From contig NZ_JABAEB010000016.1 in the NCBI RefSeq assembly GCF_012584455.1, positions 1 to 64,000 on the forward strand: a stretch of DNA of 64,000 nt, given 5' to 3'. The notes under the pieces were generated by a model. That model was not told the DNA's origin. It searched no databases and worked only from the letters and a program-made list of their open reading frames with translations. How positions within the stretch are numbered: position 1 is the first letter of the stretch; every line of letters begins with the position of its first letter. Below, one piece after another: positions 7,513 through 16,184 of this stretch. Origin of the DNA: Shewanella oncorhynchi. GTDB taxonomy: Bacteria; Pseudomonadota; Gammaproteobacteria; Enterobacterales; Shewanellaceae. Made by a program: the position numbers and the translations under genes.

Positions 7513-9726
7513 TTACTCGGCCAGTAATCCGCGGCTACGCAGTAGCGGCTCGATACCGGCTTCTTTACCGCGGAATTTTTTATACATCAGCATAGGATCA
7601 TCGCTGCCGCCTTTCGAAAGGATATTGTTACGGAAGGAGTCCGCAGTGGCCTTGTCGAAAATGCCGTTTTCTTTAAAGGCTTCGAAAGCATCCGCACCTA
7701 AAATATCCGACCAGAGGTAGCTGTAGTAGCCTGCTGAATAACCGCCTGCGAAAATATGCGAGAAGTAAGTGCTGCGATAGCGTGGGCTAATTTCCTCAAT
7801 CAGTCCCATTGCCGCTAACGAGTCCGCCTCAAACTTGGCCGCATCCTTTGGCGTTGTGTCGGTCAGTGTGTGCCAATCTAAATCGAGTTTAGTGGCCGCC
7901 ATGTATTCAACGGTAGAAAAACCTTGGTTGAACTTACTGGCCGCTTGGATTTTCTGCACTAGCTCCTGCGGGATCACTTCGCCGGTTTTGTAGTGCTTGG
8001 CAAATTGTGCTAACACTTCTGGCTGAGTCATCCAGTTTTCATTCACTTGCGATGGGAACTCAACGTAATCGCGAGGTACGGCGGTGCCGCCTTGTGAGCG
8101 ATATTCGACGTTCGATAACATGCCGTGTAGTGCGTGGCCAAATTCGTGGAATAGGGTACTGGCTTCATCGAAGGTCAGCAACGCTGGCTCATTACCCGCT
8201 GGGCGAGGGTAGTTTAATACGTTGACAATAATAGGTTTAGAATCAACGCCATTCATATGGTATTGCTTGCGGAAGGAGTTCATCCAAGCGCCGCCACGTT
8301 TGCTGTCACGGGTGAAATAGTCACCCATAAAGATGGCCATCAGTTTGCCGTCTTTATCGTAAACTTCCCAAGTACGAACTTCTGCATTGTATTTGGGCAA
8401 GTCGGTGCGTTCTTTAAAGGTTAAACCGTACAAACGGTTAGCCGTGTAGAACACGCCTTTTAATGTACTGTCGAGGGAGAAATACGGGCGCGTTTGTTGC
8501 TCGTTAAAGCTGTACTTAGCGACACGGATTTTGTCGGCGTAGTAATCCCAGTCCCACGCTTGCAGCTTAAAATTGCCACCTTGAGCGTCAATCATAGCTT
8601 GCATATCAGCCACTTCGTTTTTGGCTTGGGCTAATGCCGCTGGCCATACTTTATTGAGTAAACCGTAGACGTTTTCTGGTGTTTTAGCTGTGCGTTCTTC
8701 TAACACGAAATCTGCATGGGTTTTATAGCCCATCAGTTGAGCACGTTCAGCACGCAGGGCAGCAATCTTAGCGAGGATAATCTTGTTATCGTTGGCGTTA
8801 TTGTTGTTACCGCGCTCGATATAGCCTTTGTAGAGTTTTTCACGTAACTGGCGATTATCGGCATAGGTTAAAAAAGGCGTGATAGAAGGGCGAGAGGTGG
8901 TAAATACCCACTTGCCTTCGTGGCCACGTTTTTTGGCGGTTTCAAAGGCAGTGGCAATCACATCTGCGGGCAAACCCGCGAGATCGGCTTTACTATCAAC
9001 CACTAATTCGAATGCATTGGTTTCGGCTAATAGATTGTCACCAAAGGTTAAATTGAGTTTGCCGATCTCTTCGTTCAGCGCGCGCAGTTTGGTTTTATCT
9101 GGCTCGCTTAAGTTCGCGCCGCCACGGGTGAAAGATTTATAGGTATCTTCCAGTAATTTGGCTTGGGCTGTGCTGAGCTTCAGGTTGTCTTTTGCGTCGT
9201 GGACGGCTTTAACTTTTTGAAACAGTTTGTCATTAAGCAAAATATCGTCTTCGGCGGACGATAACATAGGCGACACTTCTTTCGAGAGTGCTTGCAATGC
9301 TTCATTCGTATCCGCGCCCGTCAGGTTAAAGAAGACGTTAGAAACGCGCGTCACTAGATCGCCAGAAAACTCCATGGCTTCAATCGTATTGGCGAAGGTG
9401 GGTTTGGCTTTATTATCAACAATTGCTTGAATTTGTTCGTGTTGTTGAGCAATTCCCGCTTTAAATGCGGGGAGAAAATGCTCAGACTTGATTTTATCGA
9501 AGGCCGGAATTTCCATAAAAGTATCATAGGGTTTAAAGAATGGATTCGTCGCATTCTGGCTGATAATTTGCGCTGACACGGCATTTGGCGCCGCACTTGC
9601 TTGAACACTGGCATCGGGTTGTTGTGTGCTACAGGCGCCCAAAGTTAAGGCTAAAGCGATAGCACTTAGCGTGAGCTTAGCAGTGCGTGGCGTGAGGGCT
9701 TGCGGTTTGAGGGTTAGTCCCTTCAT
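7513..9726 (-). CDS. dcp: Peptidyl-dipeptidase Dcp-like M3 metallopeptidase, lipoprotein
   Basis: This 737-residue M3 protease has a lipoprotein signal (LALTLGAC, Cys32). The zinc motif HEFGH is at residues 527-531 in STLFHEFGHALHGML, DYVEFPSQVNENW follows with the third ligand, and SPRYRSTYFSHIFAGGYSAGYYSYLW forms the C-terminal substrate segment. Length and sequence fit dipeptidyl carboxypeptidases, which release dipeptides from peptide C-termini. Compared with the paralog at 4044-6188 it keeps the same order of motifs but has an RDSKRGGAWMNSF segment where the other has EGKGGGAWMDEF. Both are predicted outer-membrane or periplasmic lipoproteins, unlike cytosolic E. coli Dcp. Confidence 0.9.
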   Translation of the reverse strand: MKGLTLKPQALTPRTAKLTLSAIALALTLGACSTQQPDASVQASAAPNAVSAQIISQNATNPFFKPYDTFMEIPAFDKIKSEHFLPAFKAGIAQQHEQIQAIVDNKAKPTFANTIEAMEFSGDLVTRVSNVFFNLTGADTNEALQALSKEVSPMLSSAEDDILLNDKLFQKVKAVHDAKDNLKLSTAQAKLLEDTYKSFTRGGANLSEPDKTKLRALNEEIGKLNLTFGDNLLAETNAFELVVDSKADLAGLPADVIATAFETAKKRGHEGKWVFTTSRPSITPFLTYADNRQLREKLYKGYIERGNNNNANDNKIILAKIAALRAERAQLMGYKTHADFVLEERTAKTPENVYGLLNKVWPAALAQAKNEVADMQAMIDAQGGNFKLQAWDWDYYADKIRVAKYSFNEQQTRPYFSLDSTLKGVFYTANRLYGLTFKERTDLPKYNAEVRTWEVYDKDGKLMAIFMGDYFTRDSKRGGAWMNSFRKQYHMNGVDSKPIIVNVLNYPRPAGNEPALLTFDEASTLFHEFGHALHGMLSNVEYRSQGGTAVPRDYVEFPSQVNENWMTQPEVLAQFAKHYKTGEVIPQELVQKIQAASKFNQGFSTVEYMAATKLDLDWHTLTDTTPKDAAKFEADSLAAMGLIEEISPRYRSTYFSHIFAGGYSAGYYSYLWSDILGADAFEAFKENGIFDKATADSFRNNILSKGGSDDPMLMYKKFRGKEAGIEPLLRSRGLLAE

Positions 9727-9922
9727 TATTTGTTCCCCGTTAGGTTGATATTGTTATGGATGTTTGCATGATGATGGCCTTGGATTTCAAGAAAAAATTG
9801 AAGTCTACGTGCGGCTAAAACCATTAAATTAAGCTTAATGTGACTGTTTAACATGTATCGGACTAGGGGTTCCATCGATTTTGTGTTTAGTTTGTAACAA
9901 ATGTTTTGTTTCAGGCTTTTAA

Positions 9923-10180
9923 GCAAAAAATGATGGCAAACTGGGCGAGGATATTATCGCGTCTCAGGCACGTTTTTTTGGCTTAGTCGGCCCTAAACCC
10001 ATTGCAATTGGCGGCTCAACGAACAGTAAATTATTCCACATTGCTTTAAGTTTTGCCCAAGCGATGCTGGGCGTGGAATACACAGGCCATACCGAAAAAG
10101 AGTTCATCGCCCATAAGCAATTTATGCTGAACCTAAAAATGTACACCGCAGCATTTATCGAGCTATCGGCGGTGAAATAG
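9923..10180 (+). pseudogene. 3' remnant of a lost gene (about 85 codons, no start)
   Basis: An open frame runs from just after a TAA (9920-9922) to TAG (10178-10180) without a suitable start. Its translation looks like genuine protein: DGKLGEDIIASQARFFGLVG, then PKPIAIGGSTNSKLFHIALS, FAQAMLGVEYTGHTEKEF and MYTAAFIELSAVK. The composition and the glycine-rich GPKPIAIGGSTNSK stretch suggest an enzyme C-terminus. I do not recognise the family. It lies directly upstream of the minus-strand M3 peptidase start and beside the DUF5677-like accessory locus, so a deletion or insertion probably removed its 5' part. Low-confidence methionines inside the frame could start only a very short peptide. Confidence 0.6.
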
Positions 10181-10577
10181 TGCTCTTTGTTAAAGTTATT
10201 TTGGGATGACACAAAAGTGTAGGGAGCAATAAACTGTTCTGAGTATTAAAGGTTCATACGGAAACGGCGGTTAAATCTTAGAGTGAGTTATATCGTCAGT
10301 TGTGCTGGATGAATTGTCATTGTTTCCCCAGTGACTCGCCGTAAATATATCCATATAGGCTCGACGGCGGCATCCATGCCGCCAACGGTCACTGTTGCAA
10401 CAATGCCAATCCTCACTGACCCTTTCGCTGTTCGTTTAGCTAAAAAGCCTATGCCCCATTCCTTCTTACCCTATTGTTGACTTTCATTTAGCTAACCCGC
10501 CATTTGACCAACTTTTACTAATGCATGTAATGTGACTACTGCATTGAGAGAACATTACCAAACAGGACCGAATTCGC
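10181..10577. other. Intergenic stretch with a dispersed-type hairpin
   Basis: No gene was seen in these 397 bases. They hold the hairpin repeat at 10366-10383 inside a GC-rich island that contrasts with AT-rich surroundings. They also contain the region upstream of the DUF5677-like gene. Confidence 0.4.
10366..10383 (+). repeat. Hairpin repeat, left copy
   Basis: GGCGGCAT and ATGCCGCC form a perfect 8-bp stem around CC. The stem lies in a longer block, about 10330-10410, starting near ACTCGCCGT. The reverse complement of the block around 11590-11690 shows the same order: GAGTCCGT, GCTCGACCG, hairpin, CGGTC, CCAATC. This suggests two copies of one repeat family in opposite orientation. Confidence 0.55.
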
Positions 10578-11453
10578 TTGGACGAAATAGAAAAAATCAT
10601 AAGTCGATACGACGAAGTATATGTTGGCGACAGTTTAAGAACGCTAGAAGACATAAATAGATTTACGGGTACTTTCGTAAAGGATGTGGCCGAGATTTAT
10701 GATTGCATTACAAGGGTTCGAAACATCGAGCGTAATCCTACTGGCTTCAACTTAGAAGATGCTCCTATTTTGGGGTTACTAACGAGGATCTGGAAGCTAC
10801 TCAAGGAAGTTGTATTCTACTACGAACAGGATAATGCAGAAATTATAAGTATTTTAGAAAGGCCGCTAATCGAAGCAGCAGTAACTGCCGAATATTTGTT
10901 ATTAAGTGAACCTGATGTAGTTGAGGATTACAGAAAGTGCTCATACAAAGACAGATTGAGAATACTTCGTGAGTTAAAAGAAGGCTCTAGATTTTTTGAG
11001 ACCAAGGCGGGAAAACGGCTTCTGAAGTCAGTTCAAGAAAAAATGGACTTGGAAGGCTTCACGGAAGAGGACTTCAAGGTACAGAAGAAAAATCGATGGA
11101 AGCTTCAAGGGAAGAGCTTTTTCGACATATTTAAGGAAATTTCAGACGAGGAGCTATACAAGTACACTTACGGGATGATGTCTGAGTCTATTCATGGTTC
11201 TTGGAACGAGTCTATGGACTGGTGTCTTCAAAAGAATGAGGATGAAACATTCTCTGTATACCCTTTTTATCATCCAGCCGACATAAGATATATCTGCCCC
11301 ACACTCAAATTTTGCAATGAGTCATACAGGCTATGGTTGAGACGGATTGATTGTGAAGACGAGAATATGACTAATATTCTCGACTGGATTGAAAGAGTTA
11401 ACAATAGAGTATTTATGATATTTGACCAGAAGTATGACGGTCCAAATTGCTAG
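10578..11453 (+). CDS. DUF5677-like uncharacterised protein
   Basis: This 291-residue protein appears to start at TTG (10578). It is mostly alpha-helical and charged, with ILERPLIEAAVTAEYLLL (about 94-111), YRKCSYKDRLRIL and MMSESIHGSWNESMDW. The conserved helical core and the S.S.HG.W pattern are what I associate with DUF5677, a family with no settled biochemical role that is often found in variable genome regions. Codon use is richer in ATA, AGA and AGG than in the neighbours, which suggests transfer. No partner gene is adjacent. Hairpin repeats flank it on both sides in opposite orientation. It could be part of a defence or accessory cassette, but nothing in the sequence proves this. Confidence 0.65.
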   Translation: MDEIEKIISRYDEVYVGDSLRTLEDINRFTGTFVKDVAEIYDCITRVRNIERNPTGFNLEDAPILGLLTRIWKLLKEVVFYYEQDNAEIISILERPLIEAAVTAEYLLLSEPDVVEDYRKCSYKDRLRILRELKEGSRFFETKAGKRLLKSVQEKMDLEGFTEEDFKVQKKNRWKLQGKSFFDIFKEISDEELYKYTYGMMSESIHGSWNESMDWCLQKNEDETFSVYPFYHPADIRYICPTLKFCNESYRLWLRRIDCEDENMTNILDWIERVNNRVFMIFDQKYDGPNC

Positions 11454-11541
11454 CTTCGAAGCTAAAGAGTTCTACCCCTCTGGCTGCTTATGGCGTTTCT
11501 ATCAACTGGAACAGTTGGTACTTTGTGGCACAAAAATGTCC

Positions 11542-11565
11542 AAAAGCGTGCTGCGTAACGCTTTT
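11542..11565 (+). terminator. Possible terminator of the DUF5677-like gene
   Basis: AAAAGCGT (11542-11549) and ACGCTTTT (11558-11565) form an 8-bp stem with an 8-base loop. Only four T residues end it, so it is a weak candidate. Confidence 0.45.
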
Positions 11566-11625
11566 AAATCTACAGATTACGCGAATGCTCGAAAGGTGTG
11601 CCATGGTGATTGGCGAGACGACCGT

Positions 11626-11645
11626 CCGCCCCATGGATGGGGCGG
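11626..11645 (-). repeat. Hairpin repeat, right copy
   Basis: CCGCCCCAT and ATGGGGCGG form a perfect 9-bp stem around GG. The loop GG is the complement of the CC loop of the left copy, which fits opposite orientation. It lies about 170 bases past the DUF5677-like stop codon. Confidence 0.55.
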
Positions 11646-11874
11646 TCGAGCATCCAAGGACGGACTCGCTGCGTGTCGGTGAGTGAATGCCATGGCAAGC
11701 CTATATGAATGGATACCAGCCAAGGCTAAGATCCCAATAACTGACATTACAGTTTAGCAATGGATTTTGTACATAAGTGCTTTAGGTCTCAGTAGATACT
11801 TCATGACTCACCTGTCGCTTCATCAAATTAAAAGTTAATGTAAATCAGCATGATAAGGTGTAATTAAAAATAAT

Positions 11875-11915
11875 AAAAAGCCCTGCTTATACAGTGATGT
11901 ATAGCAGGGCTTTTT
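11875..11915. terminator. Bidirectional terminator
   Basis: AAAAAGCCCTGCT with ATAC pairs with GTATAGCAGGGCTTTTT around a 6-base loop (one bulged base). A-run and T-run flank both sides, so it can act in either direction. It is about 160 bases past the minus-strand ggt stop. Confidence 0.85.
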
Positions 11916-12021
11916 GATTGCAAGTTTGTATTCGTTGAGTGAAAGTACAAGCTTTACTCAGGGTTTATGACCTAGACCGAATTAGGTCATAGATCCTTTT
12001 ATCTCATCCACCTATTTCTCT

Positions 12022-12049
12022 CACTCATCTCTTTACACTCATCTCTTTC
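12022..12049. repeat. Two-copy 14-bp tandem repeat
   Basis: CACTCATCTCTTTA is followed at once by CACTCATCTCTTTC (13 of 14 identical), in a pyrimidine-rich stretch just past the ggt stop. Probably replication slippage. Confidence 0.7.
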
Positions 12050-12073
12050 ACTAAAATCGGCATCATGGGGATG

Positions 12074-13819
12074 CTAGTAGCCGATGGCTTCGCTACCCGA
12101 GTGGCGTGGATCAGACGCACCAAAAATTCCTTGTTCGGTCACCATGATTGATTGTGTGCTGCCCATAGCGGATTGTACTTTCACTTTGTGGCCTTTGGCT
12201 TCGAGTAGGGAAATGGTATCGCGATTAAAGCTGGACTCGACTCGCAATTCATCGGGTTGCCATTGATGGTGAACCCGCGCCGCATTACTGGCTTCGGCAA
12301 TGTTTAATCCATGATCGATCACATTCATGATGATCTGCAGTGTGGTGGTGATAATGCGCGAACCACCTGGACTGCCAGTGACAAGGAAGGGTTTGCCATC
12401 CTTCATCACTATTGTTGGGCTCATTGAGCTGAGTGGGCGCTTATTGCCTTCGACCGCATTGGCATCACCGCCTACTAAACCATAGCCGTTTGGCACGCCG
12501 GGTTTGGCAGAGAAATCATCCATCTCGTTATTGAGCAGAATCCCTGTTCCCTTAGCCACTAAACCTGAGCCGTAGCTGAAGTTTAAGGTGTAAGTATTAG
12601 AGACTGCATTACCCCATTTATCGACTACCGAGAAGTGAGTGGTTTGATCGCTCTCATAGGGCGCGAGCTTGCCGGGCTTGATTTCAGCGCTCGGTGTAGC
12701 CTTATTCATCGCAATTTGGCTGGCGATTTTTTGGGCGTAGTCCTTACTGGTTAAGGCTCTGACGGGCACCTTATAAAAGTCGGGATCGCCTAAGTATTCG
12801 CTGCGATCGCTATAGGCGTACTTCATGGTTTCTGCCATCAGATGAATCGTCTGGGCGGTATTGTGGCCGAGTTTATCTATTGGGAATTGCTGCAATACGT
12901 TGAGCATTTCTATGATGTGTACACCGCCCGATGATGGCGGTGGCATAGACACAACCTCATAGCCACGGTATTCGCCGCGCACGGGTTCACGTTCCACTAC
13001 CTTATAATTTTTAAGGTCGTCTAAGGTCATAATGCCGCCAGCGTCTTTCACCGCATTGATGAGCTTAGTGGCGGTTTCTCCTTCGTAGAATCCTTTGGTG
13101 CCTTTTTCAGCGATAAGACTTAACGAATGGGCAAGCTCAGGTTGTTTAAGAATATCATCAACTTGATAGTCACTGCCGTCGGCTTTGTAGAAGATAGCTG
13201 CTGTTGTTGGCCATTGGGCCATGCGGCGTTTTAGGCCTGCAAGGGATTGGGCAAGATCTGGCGTTATGCTGATACCTTCCTGCGCCATTTTAATCGCGGG
13301 CGCAGCGACTTGGGCGAGAGTCATAGTGCCATATTTTTCAAGGGCTAAGCTCATGCCCATCACTGTCCCTGGCACACCCACGGCAAGACCGTGTTCACGG
13401 CTCAGTTTTTCAACTGCGTCGCCATTTTCGTCGAGGAAAATGTTTTTCTTGGCTTTAGAAGGGGCCATTTCACGGTAATCGATAGCGATGGTTTTGTTTT
13501 CTTTGGCAATATGCACCAGCATAAAACCACCGCCGCCGATATTGCCTGCACGGGGTAAGGTGACTGCCAAACTGAAGGCGACAGCCACGGCGGCGTCAAC
13601 CGCATTACCGCCTTGCTTTAGGATCTCAACGCCGGTGCGACTGGCGAGAGCTTCTTGGCTTGCGACCATGCCATGCTTAGCCCACACAGGTTGTGCGGTG
13701 GCCATCTGGCTGAAAATTGGCGATTCATCGGCAAGCAGACTGGGAGATGATAGTAAGGGAAGCGCCATCGCAATGGCGAGAATAAGAGGTCTAAAAGGTC
13801 TTGTTGGACGCATACTCAA
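12074..13819 (-). CDS. ggt: Gamma-glutamyltransferase (glutathione hydrolase), periplasmic
   Basis: This 581-residue proenzyme has a signal peptide (about 1-30) and the full Ntn-hydrolase fold. The autoprocessing site is at Thr393 in SDQTTHFSVVD, which would split it into a large and a small subunit; the first Thr of TTHFSVVD would be the catalytic nucleophile. Other family motifs are GGNAVDAAVAVAFSL, GGGGFMLVH, DYREMAP, PPPSSGGVH and PLSSMSPTIV. It cleaves gamma-glutamyl bonds of glutathione and related compounds in the periplasm and can transfer the glutamyl group. It is transcribed alone, with a bidirectional terminator downstream. The length is typical for bacterial enzymes. Confidence 0.95.
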   Translation of the reverse strand: MSMRPTRPFRPLILAIAMALPLLSSPSLLADESPIFSQMATAQPVWAKHGMVASQEALASRTGVEILKQGGNAVDAAVAVAFSLAVTLPRAGNIGGGGFMLVHIAKENKTIAIDYREMAPSKAKKNIFLDENGDAVEKLSREHGLAVGVPGTVMGMSLALEKYGTMTLAQVAAPAIKMAQEGISITPDLAQSLAGLKRRMAQWPTTAAIFYKADGSDYQVDDILKQPELAHSLSLIAEKGTKGFYEGETATKLINAVKDAGGIMTLDDLKNYKVVEREPVRGEYRGYEVVSMPPPSSGGVHIIEMLNVLQQFPIDKLGHNTAQTIHLMAETMKYAYSDRSEYLGDPDFYKVPVRALTSKDYAQKIASQIAMNKATPSAEIKPGKLAPYESDQTTHFSVVDKWGNAVSNTYTLNFSYGSGLVAKGTGILLNNEMDDFSAKPGVPNGYGLVGGDANAVEGNKRPLSSMSPTIVMKDGKPFLVTGSPGGSRIITTTLQIIMNVIDHGLNIAEASNAARVHHQWQPDELRVESSFNRDTISLLEAKGHKVKVQSAMGSTQSIMVTEQGIFGASDPRHSGSEAIGY

Positions 13820-13921
13820 TCCTGAATTTATTTTAATTATGACTATGCAATGTGCCGAGAATTAGGCTTAATTGCAACCTCGTATACTTGTTCACACCAG
13901 TAAAGGACGATAATTTACCCA

Positions 13922-15298
13922 ATGAGACAGCTTATTTTGGCTTTTGCGAGCTCAATGTCGGATATTTCGGCCAGTGCGTGGAATGCTGCCATGGGTGAGG
14001 CGAATCCCTTTTGCCGCCATGAGTTTCTGTTGGCACTCGAGCAAAGCCGTTCCGCCTGCACTGCAACTGGTTGGACGCCTCGACATTTATGCGTGTTCGA
14101 TGCGGGTGACACATTAAATGATGTTGCCAGCAAGGATAAAAACTTGTCGCCTTTGGCTGAAGGAGGGTTTATCAGTGTGCAAACGGCTAAGCACTTCAAT
14201 CAGTTCCCACTTATTGCCGTCATGCCCTTGTACCAAAAATCCCATTCCTACGGTGAGTATGTGTTCGATTGGGCGTGGGCCGAAGCCTATGAGCGCCATG
14301 GGCTCGATTACTATCCCAAATGGGTGAATGCGATCCCTTTTACCCCAGTGCAAGGTCAACGGATGGGCATTCATCCCGCAGTAGAGCGCGCCGAGCAACT
14401 GCGCGTGGCGGCATTACTGCTGATGACATTGAATCGCCGACTAATATCAGCGCAGGATAATCTCGTACTTAAGGAAGCTATTCTTAATGGGCCAGAGCAG
14501 GGCGACAGCCCGATTTCCTCATGGCACAGCCTGTTTGTTACCCCAACACAAACGCCGTTATTTGAAAGTTTGCCAAATTCGCTGTTAAAACGCTTAGGTA
14601 CTCAGTTCCACTGGCATAATCGCAGTTATCGGGATTTTAATGATTTTCTGGCGGGCTTTAGTTCCCGTAAGCGTAAAAATATCTTGAAGGAGCGGGCGCA
14701 GTTACAGCCTTTTAATCTTAAGTTTCAGTTTGTCGAAGGGGAGCAGATCACCGCTTCGCAATGGCAGACGTTTATCCAATGTTATCAATTAACTTACCTT
14801 AAACGCTCCGGTCATCGCGGCTATTTAACGCCAACCTTTTTTCAGCAGTTGGGGGCACAACTCGCTGCGCAAGTCCTACTCTTGGTGGTTGAAGATGCAA
14901 AGGGCGAGATGGTCGCTGGCGCCTTGTATTTAAAAGGTGAGAATACCCGAGGGCAGAAATGCTTATATGGTCGTTATTGGGGGACGACGGTTGAGCTCGA
15001 CGGTTTACATTTTGAGGCCTGTTATTATCAAGGTATTCAATATTGTATTGAACATGAGTTTCAAGTGTTTGATGCGGGCGCACAGGGGGAACATAAGGTG
15101 CTGCGTGGCTTTGAACCCGTAGCAATGTATTCCTACCATAACATCGCCCATTTGGGATTTAAGGCGGCGATTGCTGACTTTGTTGAGCAAGAAACACTGC
15201 AAATGCAGCAATATATGGCGCAGATGCAGGATGTGTTGCCCTACAAAAAGCGCCTTCATAAAGACCGAGTTAACGGGACTTTATTGGGCTCATTTTAG
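13922..15298 (+). CDS. COG3146/DUF482 GNAT-fold protein (FemAB-like)
   Basis: This 458-residue protein lacks a signal peptide. It has the family hallmarks SAWNAAMGEANPFCRHEFL near the N-terminus, FVTPTQTPLFE mid-protein, GFSSRKRKNILKER (about 242-255), SGHRGYLTPTFF, and the C-terminal FDAGAQGEHKVLRGFEP. The family is described as a peptidoglycan biosynthesis or recognition acyltransferase-like group with an N-acyltransferase fold, but no substrate is established. It is monocistronic. The ATG at 13922 follows a run of T and A without a strong ribosome site. Function is family-level only. Confidence 0.8.
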   Translation: MRQLILAFASSMSDISASAWNAAMGEANPFCRHEFLLALEQSRSACTATGWTPRHLCVFDAGDTLNDVASKDKNLSPLAEGGFISVQTAKHFNQFPLIAVMPLYQKSHSYGEYVFDWAWAEAYERHGLDYYPKWVNAIPFTPVQGQRMGIHPAVERAEQLRVAALLLMTLNRRLISAQDNLVLKEAILNGPEQGDSPISSWHSLFVTPTQTPLFESLPNSLLKRLGTQFHWHNRSYRDFNDFLAGFSSRKRKNILKERAQLQPFNLKFQFVEGEQITASQWQTFIQCYQLTYLKRSGHRGYLTPTFFQQLGAQLAAQVLLLVVEDAKGEMVAGALYLKGENTRGQKCLYGRYWGTTVELDGLHFEACYYQGIQYCIEHEFQVFDAGAQGEHKVLRGFEPVAMYSYHNIAHLGFKAAIADFVEQETLQMQQYMAQMQDVLPYKKRLHKDRVNGTLLGSF

Positions 15299-15335
15299 GT
15301 AGATCGGGTTACATTTAAGCGGTTAGTTCAAACCG

Positions 15336-15959
15336 TTAGCTCATGGCTAACCAAACTCCTACGCCTATCATTAGGCTGCCCGCAATGCGGTTTAACCAGC
15401 GAATATTATCACCACGGCTCAAGAAGATGCGCAGGCTTTTGCCACCACTGGCGTAGGCGAGCATAGAGGTAAATTCGGTCACCATGATAATGCTCAGTAA
15501 GGCGAGGAGCTGCGGCGCGACGTCGCGCTCGGCATTGATAAAAGGGGGCAATAGCGACACCATAAATGCCCAACCTTTAGGATTGGCAATGGCGGTAATA
15601 AAGCCTTGAGAGATCAAGGTGAAATTGCTGGCTCTGGGGTTAGTGTCATCATCACTTAATATGGTCATCTTGCCGCGCGCGCGCCACATCTGTACGCCGA
15701 TAAAGCCTAAATAAATTCCGCCAACCCATTTGAAGATTTGAAAGATTTCGGGATAGTTGAGCATGATACTGGCAACGCCCATCACGGCGGCCGTGGCCAC
15801 TAACGCCACCCCAACCAGTTCACCCAACATCATCCACAGGGTGCGGCGCACACCTATGCTCATACCCAGTGTCATGGCGAGTGTCATGCACATGCCCGGC
15901 GTGATAGAAACAAAGAAAAAAGTCGGGATAAACACAGCGAGTAAGGCAAAATCAGGCAT
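15336..15959 (-). CDS. LysE family amino-acid exporter
   Basis: About 207 residues from the ATG at 15959 (MPDFALLAVF). The open frame extends 43 residues further up to 16088, but that extension is polar and unlike the family, so the internal start is preferred. It is a six-helix LysE/RhtB-type membrane protein with the conserved SITPGMCM motif in the first helix, GIYLGFIGVQMWR, and FITAIANPKGWAFMVS. The expected role is proton-driven efflux of an amino acid or homoserine-lactone-like compound; the substrate cannot be told. Confidence 0.85.
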   Translation of the reverse strand: MPDFALLAVFIPTFFFVSITPGMCMTLAMTLGMSIGVRRTLWMMLGELVGVALVATAAVMGVASIMLNYPEIFQIFKWVGGIYLGFIGVQMWRARGKMTILSDDDTNPRASNFTLISQGFITAIANPKGWAFMVSLLPPFINAERDVAPQLLALLSIIMVTEFTSMLAYASGGKSLRIFLSRGDNIRWLNRIAGSLMIGVGVWLAMS

Positions 15960-16184
15960 GGTTTGGTCATTCTTGGGTGAAGATGAGAAGGTCGATAGTG
16001 TAATGAAAACGGCGGATTTAGCCAATCTGCTTATTTTGAACTTGCTCTCTTTAAATGTAATCGGTTGTGTTGGCTGGCGATATTTCACGCAAAAAGCATA
16101 TTGTAGTTATTATTAACAATATGCTCACTAACCCCATTGTGATTAATTCTGCAGTTGTTCGGTTAACAGCGATTAACTTCATAG

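Larger units (their letters stand above)
11454..12073. other. Intergenic stretch after the DUF5677-like gene
   Basis: These 620 bases contain no convincing gene. They hold a weak terminator (11542-11565), the right hairpin repeat (11626-11645), a strong bidirectional terminator (11875-11915) and a short tandem repeat (12022-12049). Confidence 0.5.

Noticed and set aside
11422..11686. Two overlapping short plus-strand frames after the DUF5677-like gene
   Set aside because: They overlap each other and run through the hairpin repeat, with no ribosome site; open frames in a GC-rich repeat are expected by chance.
11500..11700. Integron attC site after the DUF5677-like gene
   Set aside because: A GTTRRRY/RYYYAAC pair at the right spacing could not be found, and no integrase is in the window.
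13488..13865. 125-codon frame antisense to ggt
   Set aside because: It overlaps the conserved N-terminal half of gamma-glutamyltransferase and shows no domain.
15960..16088. N-terminal extension of the LysE gene
   Set aside because: The extra 43 residues are polar and unlike LysE, whose first helix begins at the ATG at 15959.
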